A stretch of 64,000 nt of DNA from Dipylidium caninum (taxonomy: Eukaryota > Platyhelminthes > Cestoda > Cyclophyllidea > Dipylidiidae). Of the stretch, positions 15,973 through 29,173 are shown one piece after another. The stretch spans positions 186,001 to 250,000 of the forward strand of contig QEYB01001522.1 of assembly GCA_017562135.1 (NCBI GenBank). Reading direction: 5' to 3'. Position numbers and translations under genes: made by a program. The notes beneath the pieces are model-generated. The model searched no databases. It saw only the letters and a list, made by a program, of their open reading frames with translations, and had not been told where the DNA came from. Position 1 is the first letter of the stretch. Every line of letters begins with the position of its first letter.

Positions 15973-18900
15973 CGGAGAGGTTGAAGTCTCAAAGAATTTG
16001 CCTTTCCTCAGCATTATGAACGAGTAGCAGTGTGCGCCTATCAAATGGCATCTTGAGTAGTTCAAACTGACTGTGATTTGCCAAAACATTCGACTCTATC
16101 ATCCTTAAACTGAAAATCTTGGTTGCACATGTGTCATTTCTCTCGGATAATTATTCATTGACACTTCCGTTACCCCTTGCTTTAAACCCACTTATGTCGT
16201 TTTTTGACTCTGCATTATTTTCACGCTCACTTCTTACCTTCTTTTCTAAGTTAGACAGTGTAAAAGTTGTTACAAAAAGAAATAAGCTAGAATGGCACAA
16301 TGCCTAGTGGAACGAGCGTTTTTCCTCGGACGCTGTGGTTCACTGACCTCCAGCGAGGTAATGGATTCGTGGGCAGGAGTGGCAGAAATGTGGATATCTC
16401 ATCGAGGGCGCCACGGTCTTGTTCGCGAGTTCCCTTTAAGCATAACAAAAGGCTATTATAACGGACTGCAATTTGAAGTTGCCCACCTCTGTCACCTCGG
16501 TTCCCGTTCCACAAGCACAGAACGAGCATCATATTTGGCAATTAGGCTTTCTTAGAAGTGGGCGGCTTTAGCAACTTTTATTTAGCATTCATATTATTTA
16601 TGAGGTTGAAGACTACTAGAATGACTCCTAATTCTCCCTTGTAGCCGTGTATGCTCGAGCACAGAGACAAGTCTCATTCGAATTGTTTAAGTTACGTTCA
16701 AGCTCTGCAGTTTACTTCTGTGCTCGTCTATTAGATGCCATGGCAGCTGATTCGGTCCAAAGCCATCGTCTGGCCACCACCGGGAAGAACCCATTGCACT
16801 CCCGGCCAATTGCGATGCTGATGCAATGGCATAAACTAAGAATCTATAATTTAGTGAAGCAGTTCATGAGAAGTTGGTTAGGCGTAACCTCAATAGACTT
16901 CTCTGTGGTCAGCCAACCTCACTACTCTGCATCCTTTGTGAGTGGCCCCACACTTTTCCCTGTGGATTGTCGGCCCTACAATCAAAAGATGGCGGACTTG
17001 AAATGGCATCATTTAAAATAAGTGTCGACCACATCATGATCGAAAACTACATGAATATACTGGCAAAGTCGGTAGAGTCAGGAATAATATGCATAAATGT
17101 AAGAAGAGATTTCGTTAATGTGGACGAATGCCAAAGATTTATAAGAAGATACGATATGCGTCAGGAGCTCTGTGATAGAGGCAAAATTACCAAATATTCG
17201 ACAACTTGAGTCGTCATGTCTACCGGTCCTAACGCAGCGGAATCCACGGAGATGTGGCTATTTCTCCGTCTTATTGGTGCACGTTTTCGCAATCCATGAC
17301 ACCCGGCAAGTGTCTTCACCCTCGCGTATGAGCCTCAGAGCAGACGGGGAACCGGTAGGCTGGCGCGCCCGTGTCCGGTGGTCGCACCTGGTGCTTCCTC
17401 CGCTCAGCGTGTGCGCACACTCGCTGGCACCTCCTGGGCGCCCAGCCGTAATCCCACTTTTACCAGTAGCAAACAAAATTTTTTCCTGCAGGCATACCGA
17501 GTAAAACGACGGGAACATGCCCATCCATAAAGGGCGATGAGACCGAGGACTTTGTCATAACTGACGCAGATCTGCTGCTTCGAACAAACAGGTTATACTC
17601 TGCCCGAAGTTCGGAGGTCACTCCTCCTCGTTTGTCTTGGAGTTAATGAGTAATGTGCATGGGGTGATATGAGCTTAAATGGAGCAAGTTGCCCGAGTGA
17701 TGTGATCGCGTTTTCGTCGCAATAACCTGGTTTCACAGACGTCCGAGTTTTGTATGTTGATGGACCCGTCTAATCAAATCTCCTGACTGCGTCCAATAGC
17801 CATCTACCAAGGTAACACTATTTGAATTAAAGTGCTCTGACTCTTGGCTTCTTCCCCAGCATTAATCCACGTTTTAAAGAGAGCCCTACTTGCCCTGGGA
17901 GAAGAGGGTTCGTGTACCTTCGGCACCGCAAAAGCAGTCCCGTCGCTGTCGTGACGAGACGAAAACTACCATGTAAACAAATACTTATTCCAAAATGAAT
18001 TTACCGCTGCCTTGTTCGTTTCAGGCTGTAGACTTGTGGTCGCATCTACTTTAACCGGCTCGAAGTTTGTCGTCCGGCAGCTCTGCGAATTTGGGAAATG
18101 TTTCACAAACTTCTAAGTGCCGAAAACGACATTCTTGTCGTCCACTCGTACGTTAACCTCATATTACAACAAAATCCAATAATAAGTGGTTCCTCGAACC
18201 TTTTTCGTCGTAAATTATCTGGGGTTACATAAATCAGGTCTATATGTTGAGGAAGCATTCTTTGTGTGGCTGCGAATACTGACTGGAAGTGTGGAATGCG
18301 GACGATCGTGCCTCAGCAGAATGCTCCCCAGTCAGACGGAGCTGCTCATTTACTGTGTTGACCACTGTGTTGAGTGAGTGAGCTCCAACGCTCTGATCAT
18401 CTGACCGTCGTCAACGATCTTCTTCAACTCAGACACACCCTGGTGAACTCCAACCGTCACACGTCGTAGAGGTTATGAAGCGGGATGGTTCGGTTCACTG
18501 CAGCTACCTCTTCGTGCAGTAGAGGTTGAGCAGCATTTTTCCCCTTAACAGTGGGAAGACAGGGACCCTCATTAAGAGCTCAGCCATGCAGAATAATTGA
18601 GAGGTGAACTTTTCTCCAAGTTACGTCGCAAAGAGATTGTGAAAAGAGGAAATTAACCTCAAATGTCCGACGGAATCTTAGTGGAGTCACAAACGAGGTT
18701 GTCGAGTAACCAGTGAATTCGAAGCATCAGGCAAGGGGTTCACACTAGTCGAAATCATCCCGGCAACCATTTCATATACGCATAGACAGAAACGAGAAAG
18801 GCAGTCCCCATAAAAGTAAAATCTGACCTCCCTTCGAAAATGCTCCGAAGGATTGCAGGACAGGAGTTGAGCTGTCAGCCATTCGAAGTGCGACCCGATT

Positions 18901-21900
18901 CAAGGTCCCATTGTGCATTAGACCGAGGTTCTAAACCCTCGTTTCCGCCGCCCATGCCAAAGAGGTAAGTTTTTTCGGCAGTTGCGTCCTTACCTTTCTC
19001 CTTCATTTGTGTAGTCAGTTTTATGAACCACGTTTTTCTCCGTAGTACCCACGTGCACCCGCATCAACGCTCTGGCCCATAAAAGACGAATATCGCGGCG
19101 TCTGGAGGATTCCTCTCAGGCCTCAGCTTTTGGTCCACGTCAAAGTCTTGTGAGCGGTCAACTCCGCGCCGTCGGACAGGAGGTCGGGAGAACGGCAGAG
19201 CTGATGCAAAAGTTGTTTCAAAACTCCTACTTGCTCTGCATGCAACATAAATTCAATCACCTTAGCTACTAACATGAACCAAATGCTCCATGCTTATCTA
19301 CTAGCCTTAGCTGAAAAAATGGAAACAGGAAAGTTGACCTTGTCCTCCATCTACCGAATGCGAGACATTTTTAAAAGGCGCCAAAAATGCGAAGCCTTTA
19401 GAGGAGGCATGCATTCGCGAAAATAAATTTCAATGAGTTAGTATTTTCGTCAAAAAATGGCTCATACCTCCCGTGGTTCCGGCCAAAAGCTAGGCTGTCC
19501 ACTTTGTGGGCTCTGACGTCTTATAATCCGCAAAAACATTCGAGCTAGGCATGACGTTTCAGTGTGAATTTGGGCTTGTAGGCCGCAGCCTCTTCCCTTC
19601 CTCCGGGCTGACACCTTGAAGCATGCCTTTCCTTCGACAGCAATGCTCTTGTTCAAACACTTTTTCTGTTGGAATTCGACCTTTCCGCGTTGCAGCAAGG
19701 CTCGCACTTCAGCCTCGCCTCTCCACGTATGCCGTCCGCTTTTGGAATAGTCACGGCCCTCACCATGTCGCTTTCGTCCCTAGGCTCATCCGCTCGCCGG
19801 TGGTGACGGTGGAAATACGCCCTTCCCTCTCGACACTCCTTCTCTTCGTACTGTTCGCCCTGCGAGTAACTCTGGTCAAAAATTCAAATTTCGGCGAGAG
19901 ATCCAAACTATTCCGCACACCAACAGGTGAATAATTCAGTTTATAATATTCCAGCGCTCACCACAGTGTCGTCATAGCCAAGGTTATTCACTCACTTTGG
20001 TCTGAAAGGTTGGAGTCGTTCGTGTGTGGGTTGCTCATTAGACCTGAGTAATCTCACCAGACAATAATGAGATGATCCTTCAATGGCGCGACTTGTGCAT
20101 TCATGTGCCGCTTCTCTCGGGCCAGCGCCATCAGTTTACCCCACAGTTGAGACGTTAACCACGCCATGAGCGAAGGGTTTGTCTCAGGTTGTCACAAAGC
20201 TCAAGAAATGAGCCTTGCGTCTATTGGAGGAGGCGAAAAACGCTTTCATTCTCGCTCCACCCGCTGTCAATTATGGGTTGTGACCGTTCGAAAGGCACAC
20301 CTCGCACTTCGCCTGTCATTACTGCCCTGAAGGCCATTCCATCAAACCAACCAGGTAATACTATTCTCCTACACTCAAGTTTGTGATTCTGTGAATTTGC
20401 CTATGGCAGACAACTAGGCCTTTAAGATGAAGTGCAGCGGAATAGCCCCTATAACAGAGTGTGGTAAAAATAGTTGCCGGATTTCGTAGCGCTTCTGTTA
20501 CCGCTTTCAAGGATCTCTGCGTGCATGGAAAGGGCGCGAATTTTAGAGATTACTCGAACACTTTGCTTTTAGATGCTTCCCTTCATAAGCATTGAAGGCA
20601 AATGTTTGGATTTAGGATATCCGCGGGTAAGTTAAGATAAGACACGCCCTCGTCTTTTCTTCCTGCTCCCACCGGCTTCTGGGCACAGAATGACAGCGTT
20701 TATGTCACCACAAACAGGCAAAAAACAAAATTCTCCCCATTTTTTTGTCCTTTCAGAAATTCATTACCCTTATTCCCATTAGTCTCTCTTCGAATTTAGT
20801 ACTTCTATGCTCACAATGTGAATCGGAGGGCAATTGCAACGGCATAGGATTTTTGGCTCCGCTGATTCGCTGCTTCTTATTTGAGGTGGGTTTTCGCATG
20901 ACACTCTTCGTTGACACTTAACTAACAAACGCGCTTCAGAGGCTTCTGCGATTAACCACTTCAAGTGTCCGCACACAGGACGTCGTGAGAAAAAGTTCAA
21001 AACAATTAAAAGCGGAGACAATGATGTTGTGTAGGAACGCTAAACTTCTCCGAGGGAATGTCACTCATTGGAGTCACTAGTTATGGGGGATATGGTTTAA
21101 CTCGTCTTACTTTGATTAGTAGCGCACTTTTCGGCTTTCGAAGCTTCCAGCTCGAGAGTTGCTCTGTGTAAACGGAAAGTAGACTGCTTTTTGGGAGTGA
21201 AACGGTGCCCAATAACAATAATCTTGAAGTTTTCCTGGATTTTTGCCTACCTTTTTCCCCTACCTAAGCGCACGTACAACTGTCTTATTCTTTTCAGCCG
21301 ACGAAACCCGTCGACAGTCTTTCAACCGTCGTCGGCTGCGGCTGAAAATTAACGTGCCCTGCTAATTCAGACAAATAATTATCCTCCTATTCCTCGGGTC
21401 TGAGGAAGGATTCCTAACGGTTATTTATTCGCCTACCTTGAGTTCTTCAGCTCCATTAACATTGAGGAGTGGGGTCATTCAGCAGACCGACAGCCCTTGA
21501 GACAGCATCACTTGGAAGTGCCGCAATCAAATCACCTGCCCCCATCCAGGCAAGCCTGCGAGTCACGACTTCATTTTATTCATTTCGGTGCCACGTTAAC
21601 GCCGGTCAAAGAGTTGATGGATTAGGTCTACGTCATCACCCTGGACATTGACACGTGTCTCTAGGGCAAAGTGGCTGATGGTACACCTTCACGGTGATAT
21701 GGTCCGAGAGCATGGCGCGTTTCTTAATCTCAAATCAGATGTTCCGTGTTGTGATGTTCTAGGGGACATGTGAGGCTGGCACAAACAGGAGTTTTAAATA
21801 CTTTGAGCTTGAAGGGCAGTCTAGAGCGGATTTTCGACTGGGTACCTCACCCATCCTACTCGATTGCACGAGCCAATCAGAAGCAGATCGATTAGGCGGC

Positions 21901-22959
21901 GGATGCGGACAACCGCCCCTGTGACGAGTGAGAAACCTTTTGCTAACTGTTGAACGTAAAGTGTCACTTTAACCGTGGGACGGGAATGTGGCTTTCTCCC
22001 TCATCTGCACCACTTGAACAGAGAGTGCTGTCCACATCCAACTCCGAATTAACCCGTTTTGTGGTTCAACATTGATAGGAGCAAGAGTAGCACCTTCCTA
22101 ACGTACCTGCAAATGGCTGTCATTAGGGCTGTCAGGCCTGTCTCTCCCACTTGTTGTCCAAACCCGCATCGTTTCCTCGAATGGTGTCTCCATGAAAATG
22201 AATGAGCAACTTCGGCCATAACTGTCAGTTCCTTAGCCTTCTCGATCCGACACTTTAAAATTGACTACTTTCCAGGGAAAAATATTCCACGCTCATTATT
22301 TTGAAATATCGGGTGATCCAAGAGCCTATATAGTGGACTTTTGTGTGCGACAAATTGAGTCTATTAATCAACAAAAAAAAATTTCCCCGATTAAATCATT
22401 CTTTACTTAACCCACTTCACAAGTGTTTGAATTTCATTTGAGTAGAGTAAGCCTTCAAATATAGAATGAGATTTGAAAACACTAGAAAGCTTCTGGTTGC
22501 ACTTCAGAGCCGCCTATTTGTACCGCTTTGCCCCTGTGACCTTCACCCGCATGGGTCAATACACGACGCACAGACGTTGGGCTTCTCTGTAGGCTGTGTA
22601 GATTGGCATTTTGTCTCCACATTGTCGAACGGTTATCTTCTGAGAGGTGGTGGCGCACAATCCCCAATGCCACAAATGAGAAGAGACGAGTTGATGAAGT
22701 GCATTTGGTAGGAGGAACCGGATCGCCCTTGTAGGTGATCGATTGTCATCGATAGTATTATTGTGTGCACACCAAATGCGAATACTTCTGGGAGCCTATG
22801 GGAAAAGATAAGTTTATAGCTTACTTCACTTTTCCACGTGAAGTCTGGGTTAATGATAATATTCAAAAGGGGCGGCAAGGAAATCTTGTCAGGCAAGACG
22901 TTCATGTTGGTACATGCACCATCGCCAGGCTCCGAGCGGTGACCTTTCGACTGTGCTCA

Positions 22960-23222
22960 CGCGCGCACATCCACGAACGCAAGGCGCACGTACGCACACC
23001 ACAGTGCAACAGTGCACCTCACGCAGCGGGGCGCGCGTCCATGGCTGCGGGCTTCTGATTGGTTCATGCCCGACAACGGCGGCTGTATTGATTGGTGCAC
23101 TGGAAGACGACGCATGTTCTCGCGTGTACTCACTCCTGAACACATGCAAGCTTAAGTATGCTGGTAGCTTTTGTCGGGTCTTTAATTGAAAGTTTAGTTA
23201 TCCCCCGCGTCAACTGCGAAGT
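22960..23222 (+). promoter_or_regulatory. CpG-rich promoter-like segment with CCAAT boxes
   Basis: GC- and CpG-rich stretch directly before the RBM24-like start codon. It contains two inverted CCAAT boxes (ATTGG at 23058-23062 and 23091-23095) about 33 bp apart and no clear TATA box. The position suggests the promoter and 5' UTR of the downstream gene; this is inferred from motifs only. Confidence 0.45.
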
Positions 23223-26200
23223 ATGCCTGACTCTGCACCAGTGGAAGCCTCGTCGTCTAATATCGGCAACTCCTCCTCGCACTACACAGCGAAAGATACC
23301 ACGTTTACGAAAATATTCGTCGGCGGTCTGCCTTATCACACCACAGATGCCAGTTTGCGGGCTTTCTTTGAAAGGTTCGGGGAAATCGAAGAGGCGGTGG
23401 TGATTACTGACCGACAGACAGGCAAAAGCCGTGGATATGGGTTTGTAAGCGCTTCCCACTCCTCGCTGTTTAATTATACTCCCAAATTCCTTTTATTAAA
23501 CTTCTGTCACCCCCTTTTTTGACACCCACATTTAGTCTGCTTAAGTGGCTTTTTTGTACCATGACGAAAGTCACTACCTGATGGTATGATAAAGACCTAA
23601 CAATATGCGCACAAATGCGAATATACCTCCATCATCGCTACGCCCATTTGATTTCCAGTTTCAGTAAAGGGTATGGCTTTGCAGTTACCGGAGATCCGAG
23701 AAAGCTCAGCTCATCGCACAATCTTCCCATACGAGAAGACCGAACATTGGGGGTCAGGGCTGATGGAAAGCGAGAGCTGAGACCCAATAGTTTAAGTCTT
23801 TAAATAAAATTCTTTCGCTTTAACCAGGTAATTCATAATTTGCCTCTCATCAATAGAAAGTCTCACTGATACGTGAATAACATCCTTTAAAGATTAAATC
23901 AGATAATAACTACCGCTATATTTTGCACCATAAATAACTCCATACTCACTTAAACAGTATTAAAATGAGAACCTGGCGCTATTTGCGACCTTTTTCGCAA
24001 ACCCTTATCCCGTTTTGCCCAATGGCTCCTTTGTCTAGACCTGTTCCCTACAGGGTCGAGGTACTTATCTGTTTTATTAAAGGCTCGCTTTATGTACTGT
24101 AGTCCCCTCGATCTCCCCATATAACACTGCCAGTAGGGGGATTATTTCAATCAAGCCTGTACACGCTAAGGCAAACGATAGCCACTAGTCTACCGTCTTG
24201 GTCAGAAACGCCCCTCACCTACCATTCCACAATACTCAATTTGGCCTCTGTGAAGTCTTTTAGCATTAATCTTCATTCTCTTCACACACACACACACACA
24301 CACGCAGGAACACCGAGTTGGTGATGGGTCTGATTCGTTCATGGTCATGTGAGACGGTCGCTCCCAGTTCCTTTACCATTTGTAGACCATGATACCCCGC
24401 AGCTCCTTTTCTGCCTGGAAGGCAAAGTCACTAGTTGAGACTCACACCGGGCATTAATACATTTTCTTGTTAAAACACTGACACCTACAAGTAATTCCCT
24501 TCAGAACGGGAAACTTCCTCTTCTTCCTCCTTTTAGTAAACTTAGACTGCCGTTCTCTCGCACGTCTTTGTGATGATGAGCCTTGTATTGGCAGTATCGA
24601 GTCACCCACATGAGTGGACTTTGATTCGTACACACAGGTCTACTTTAACTACACCACTTGATTTTATTCTCATCTGCACTGGCTAGGGAGTGAAGATTAG
24701 GCGGCTTCAGAGACAGCCTTGCTTGGTTGGCCGAAAAGGCATGAGGTTGCGTTGTCATTCTCCTACGCTTAACTCGTCCCTCCATCTTAAAGGTTACAAT
24801 GGCGAGGCACGAAGACGCTATTAATGCTATAATGGATCCGAATCCGTGCATTGACGGCCGCAAAGCCAACGTCAATTTGGCCGTTTTGGGCGCAAAGCCA
24901 AGAACGATTGCTGGAGGTGAGTTGAGCACATGCTGCTAACCTTTACGCCGGGAAATTAGCGTGGCCATGCCGCCTTTTGTGGATCGGCATGCCTTGCCTT
25001 GTCGCCCGGCCGGTAGGACGTCCGTACACCCTCCATCCCCCCCGTGATTGACCCAGTGTCGTGACTGCGGTGTTGAATTGCTGCTTCACCAGTACACGCC
25101 TTCCTTTTACATCAGAATGGAAGCATTTCGAGAGTCTACAAGTGATCTACTGGTGTACGTGGTAACTGCGAGAATTACTAGCGCAAGGACATAGACATTA
25201 GGTAATTAGTCGCATTTTTTGGGCAATCACTCGGTTTCGTCCAGGAAACTGCGGTTCATTTTATTTTAATGCTACAAGTGTCCTTGGAAAATGTCTTTGC
25301 CACTGGAGAGTGTAAATATGGCACAAATGCAACCTTTTAACGAGAATATACCCTATTTCTGCATTTAGGCATATGGAAATTTTAATTGCACCAGCACGGA
25401 CACTTTGTCGCCACTTTGCCATGCATAAGTGGGTGTCCTCTGTGTGTTGCGGCAAATAAAGTTAATGCTGTGGCCCGAAATCGGGGTTGAATGGGCCTTT
25501 GGTTAAACGCCTTCAGACGTCGCAAGCATTTCACGGGGTGTTTCGAAGTGGTCAGAAAGCGTGGAGATAGATGAGTAGTGTATAGTTAATGGAAATTCGC
25601 ACCGTCCTGCGAGGCAGCCGGGCACCGTCTGCCAGGATGCTGGGCCTCGCACGACCCGTGAGTCGGTCGAGGCATCTCGCTTCTGCGGGCGAGTCGTTGC
25701 CACGGCCTGCAGCTCTGATCGCAACACGCTGGCCGCACGCCCGCATCGCGCTGCCTCTCTGGCATGTGCACATTCGCCCCGACTCGGTTTACCGTTGTGC
25801 TGGTCCCCCCCCCCCCCCCCTGCACCATACACTCCCCCTCGACCTTTGGCCCCCGATTCTGACCTTATGTCTTTGTGAATCGCGGCTATTCTTACTGACC
25901 ACACTTTGCTAGCCTCCTACTGAACCAAATTTTTCTCTTTATTGCTTTAGTTACAAACGCTGCGAATTTTTTGGCCTTGGCAGGCGCGTAAGTTTATCAT
26001 TTTCTTACTGTAATCTGCAGGAATTTAATTTGCTTTACATCTGACAAACTAGTAACAAGTGGGTTTGGTTTCGCGTGCCTTATGTCAGTCCTCTAATTTG
26101 GCGATCCTAGGCTTTTGCGTGTCACGAGTAGACATGTTCGCTTCAAAGGTAGTGAAACAGTGGGATAACATTTAGTATGCGGTGGCAGAGCAAGCATACT

Positions 26201-29173
26201 CCCAGAGGATTGTCCCAGGACTGGAAACGACGAGTTTCTACGCCGCGATTCTTATATTCTGTGGAAAGATGAGTTTGAACCGACTGCGTCGACGTCAATG
26301 AACTCGAGTAGTTCCGATTGGCAGAGGTTAGCTAGTGTCGAAGTATCCTGACATAAAATCGACGTAGTCGAATTTGAGCATAGCTGTCAGCATCGTGCTC
26401 ATCACAAATGCTAGCTGTCTCTTATGACGTTGAAGGGAAGCTAAACCCGACACCATTTCGCAGTGGTGGAAGTTGGTTCTAACCTCCGATTGCTTTAATC
26501 AGTGTCTTCGCATTCGATTTCAACGTTCATTCAAAAGATTTGTGATTCTTGAACGCCTTTATTAACAACAGTGGAGTTAGTCTTCAGAATTTCTGTGCCA
26601 CGTAATGCCATTTGGGGGTAGTGGGGTGGGAGCGGCTACGCCGCGGAGTCGCAACAGGTACCAAAGTCACTTGTTCCAGTTGCTTTTTTCGCAAGAGCTT
26701 GGGCCTTCTCCGCTATGGCATTTCCACCAATTCGTTTCACCTCCTCATTCCCTTGTTGATAATAGGATTATTACTGAAAAATGCAAAATTTTCCTAGGTA
26801 ATCTCATGTGGCAACTGGTGAGGATGAAGGTAGTTGTTGTGTCTTCTGCTTGAAAGTCTTGCAGTGGTTTCTCCCTTGCCTCCTATCTATTCCCATAATG
26901 TTAAAACCCTTTCGCGCTTTGAAATAACCGCATTGTTCTTTACAATATGTGCATGTCTGGTCGTTTCGGCAGTTCGTTGTACAGCTTTTGCATGACTGGC
27001 CCATCGCCATCCCTTGCGCCCCGTTCCGAATGTTCAAAAATTTCGGTGTAGCATTCAATACTTTTTGTCATCTTCCGTCCCCTCCTTCATAATAAGTGAC
27101 TTACGGAAAAACACTTTTGTACGGGATAGCCAGTTAACCTGGCGTTTCATCGGTATACATTTTCCCTAAAATATTATGCTAAATGCCTTGTAAACTTCCG
27201 CGATCTCGGTTGGTGTGGGGATCTCTACTGTGGCCCACTCAGGCTAGTTTAAACCATACGATGATGGGAAAGAAGACCATTTGGAAACTCCATCACTAGT
27301 GAATCGGTGCGTGGTTATGCCATTTAAAAGAGCTCTGTCGGCGCCATTCTAAGCCGTAGGTTTGCAGTATTGCTGCGTCGAAACGAGCAGTATTTGAGTC
27401 AGAATCTGTAATGTGTGCCACGACATTCGTATTCTCGCCTCTCTGCCTCTTCAACCAGCTGGAGTGGAAACAGATCTGCTGTCCCCAGTACCGAATGCTT
27501 TTCCCTGACCTGTTCAGCGCTCACTGCGATTGTTCCCCTCAAATGCAGTTGCTCCAAGTTTGTGTTGTGCTCCTGTGTGTGTGTGTGTGTGTGTGTGTGC
27601 ACCACATGAGTGTGGCTATTTAACATGACTTGGAGTCCTTAAACAGTGTGTACCAAGTCTACCTTTTGTGCTTAATTGAGTGTTTGTTTGCTTTTTATTT
27701 CCGAAATGAAGCCGCTAACACTGGGTGAAAGTACTCCTCTTTCTTACTTTGCTAACAGTTTATACAAAATTAAGATAACACCAATATGCGCATGGAATCA
27801 TTTTCCCCGCTTAATGTTGGGTGGATTTTGGACTGACATGACACTTAGACGGGGTCCTTGATTAAGGCGCTATGTCGCTGAGCATCCCCTCACGCAGTCC
27901 CCACTTTGCAGCTCGTCAGCTCTGCTTAAAAGCACTATAACGACCTCGGGAGCGACATATTCTAGACTGTTGAGTACGTTTTCCCCTGCTCTGAGAGTGT
28001 TCATTGACTCACCCCCAACTCCCCTTGTTCATAAAACCTTCATTGTGAACATTGCTTGGTGCCACAAGCGGGATTTTTTCGGGTGCACGGGGGATAAATA
28101 CATGATTAACAGCCCAAGTTTTGGACCTGCAATGATGAAGCTCCTCAGTCTGCCAGCAAAAGCCTCTCACTCCTTTACCACACAAAGTTTAAAGCAAATT
28201 TACTATTTCTTTTTCCAAATTTGCTCCGCTGTGATTGTGAATGGATCACGTTGGTACTCGGAGTGGAGGAGTCATTGGTGGAATTTTCGAAACACATGTT
28301 TAGGATTTAACTGTTCGGATTGCTGCAGTAGCGCACGCCATCAGTACCTGCTTCCGACGCCACAGTAACAAAATCATGGGTATCTGCTTTCGCCCCTATT
28401 CACGTTGCTTTACTCCCTTATGATTCCAAGCGATTTAAACTTTCTGGGACAATTTGCAACTACCCATGCCCCGACAACATCGGCACCACTTTTTGGAGGC
28501 GGCCAGTTGACTCCTGCTCTACTTACAAATTTCATTGCGCTCAACGGAGCTGCTGCCACCGCCTCTCGTCAGCTCTTTCCGGCCCCCTCGGCGTCAACAA
28601 ATCCAGCGAATCACCTTTCTCCGGCTACAGCCGATTTTCCGCGTCCCCCACAACCCATACCTCAATCACCCCGCCTCAATGCTGGCGGCCCCGAACCCGT
28701 TTGCTCTAACACAGTTCGTGTATGGCGCGAATCCATGGCTCGAAGGGAGCCAGCAACAACCAGCGTTTAGTGCCACGCCAAACGCGTCGGCCGTTCCAAA
28801 CGTGAGTGCATTTGCCGGGAATTTCTCCACCGAAGTTGACAGTCTGGCACGCAGTGCGTTTCCACAGCAGCAACAACAGCAGATACATCCAAAACCGCAA
28901 CTAAGTGCACATCTGATGACAGGGGACGCAATGACGAAGCAAACATCAATCGCACCTTCAATGTGGCACTCCGTCTTCCAACCTCAGCCGACAGCGCCAG
29001 TGGCTACCACCAGCGTCATCGGCAACGCGAGGGCCTCGCCTGGTTTTGCCATGATCAGCGGGTCTGGAGCCACTCCGATCGGGGCTGCGACTCAGATGCT
29101 TGAGAATGTGGGCGATGCTACCGGCACTGCGCCTACCGCTTCACAGCAGACACAACTTCGCAGCTTCATTTAA
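23223..29173 (+). CDS. RRM protein of the RBM24/RBM38 family
   Basis: Exons 23223-23444, 24793-24916, 25951-25987 (37-nt microexon) and a terminal exon ending at TAA 29173. Residues about 20-100 form one RRM: RNP2 [20 protein letters not shown]1 [10 protein letters not shown], then [23 protein letters not shown], nearly the RBM24/SEB4 sequence. These proteins bind GU-rich mRNA elements and control splicing and stability, notably in muscle. The C-terminal part is Ala/Gln/Pro-rich, as in the family. The terminal exon is ambiguous. An acceptor at 28430 gives a natural-looking start ([19 protein letters not shown]), but the frame must then shift by one base near the C5 run at 28644-28648. An acceptor at 28572 gives an uninterrupted 327-residue protein with a less protein-like junction. 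An AATAAA follows at 29286. Confidence 0.8.
24283..24303. repeat. (CA)n microsatellite in RBM24-like intron 1
   Basis: About ten tandem CA units read directly. Confidence 0.95.
25805..25820. repeat. C16 homopolymer in a GC-rich intron segment
   Basis: Sixteen consecutive C residues inside a GC-rich island (about 25590-25860) in intron 2 of the RBM24-like gene. Its length in the assembly may be imprecise. Confidence 0.9.
27574..27599. repeat. (GT)n microsatellite in RBM24-like intron 3
   Basis: About thirteen tandem GT units read directly. Confidence 0.95.

Larger units (their letters stand above)
13934..22950. other. Gene-poor 9-kb stretch
   Basis: No exon with recognisable conservation on either strand. 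Short open frames occur but lack splice-site context and protein-like composition. The segment has a higher GC content than the AT-rich spacers, a poly-C run (14078-14088) and a GT repeat (15952-15972). The first few hundred bases are probably the 3' UTR of the Smad gene. Degraded repeats are possible, but no transposase or reverse-transcriptase motif was found. Confidence 0.45.

Noticed and set aside
22889..23189. Several overlapping open frames on both strands just before the RBM24-like gene.
   Set aside because: They arise from GC- and CpG-rich promoter-like DNA, which lacks stop codons by composition; no conserved protein text.
25503..25912. Overlapping frames of up to 133 codons on both strands.
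   Set aside because: Same cause: a GC-rich intron segment with a poly-C run; the translations are low-complexity Arg/Gly/Pro.
28568..28714. Short intron inside the last RBM24-like exon to explain the frame change.
   Set aside because: All usable GT-AG pairs there (63, 147, 38, 122 and 72 nt) keep the wrong phase; only a 16-nt pair fits, too short to splice.
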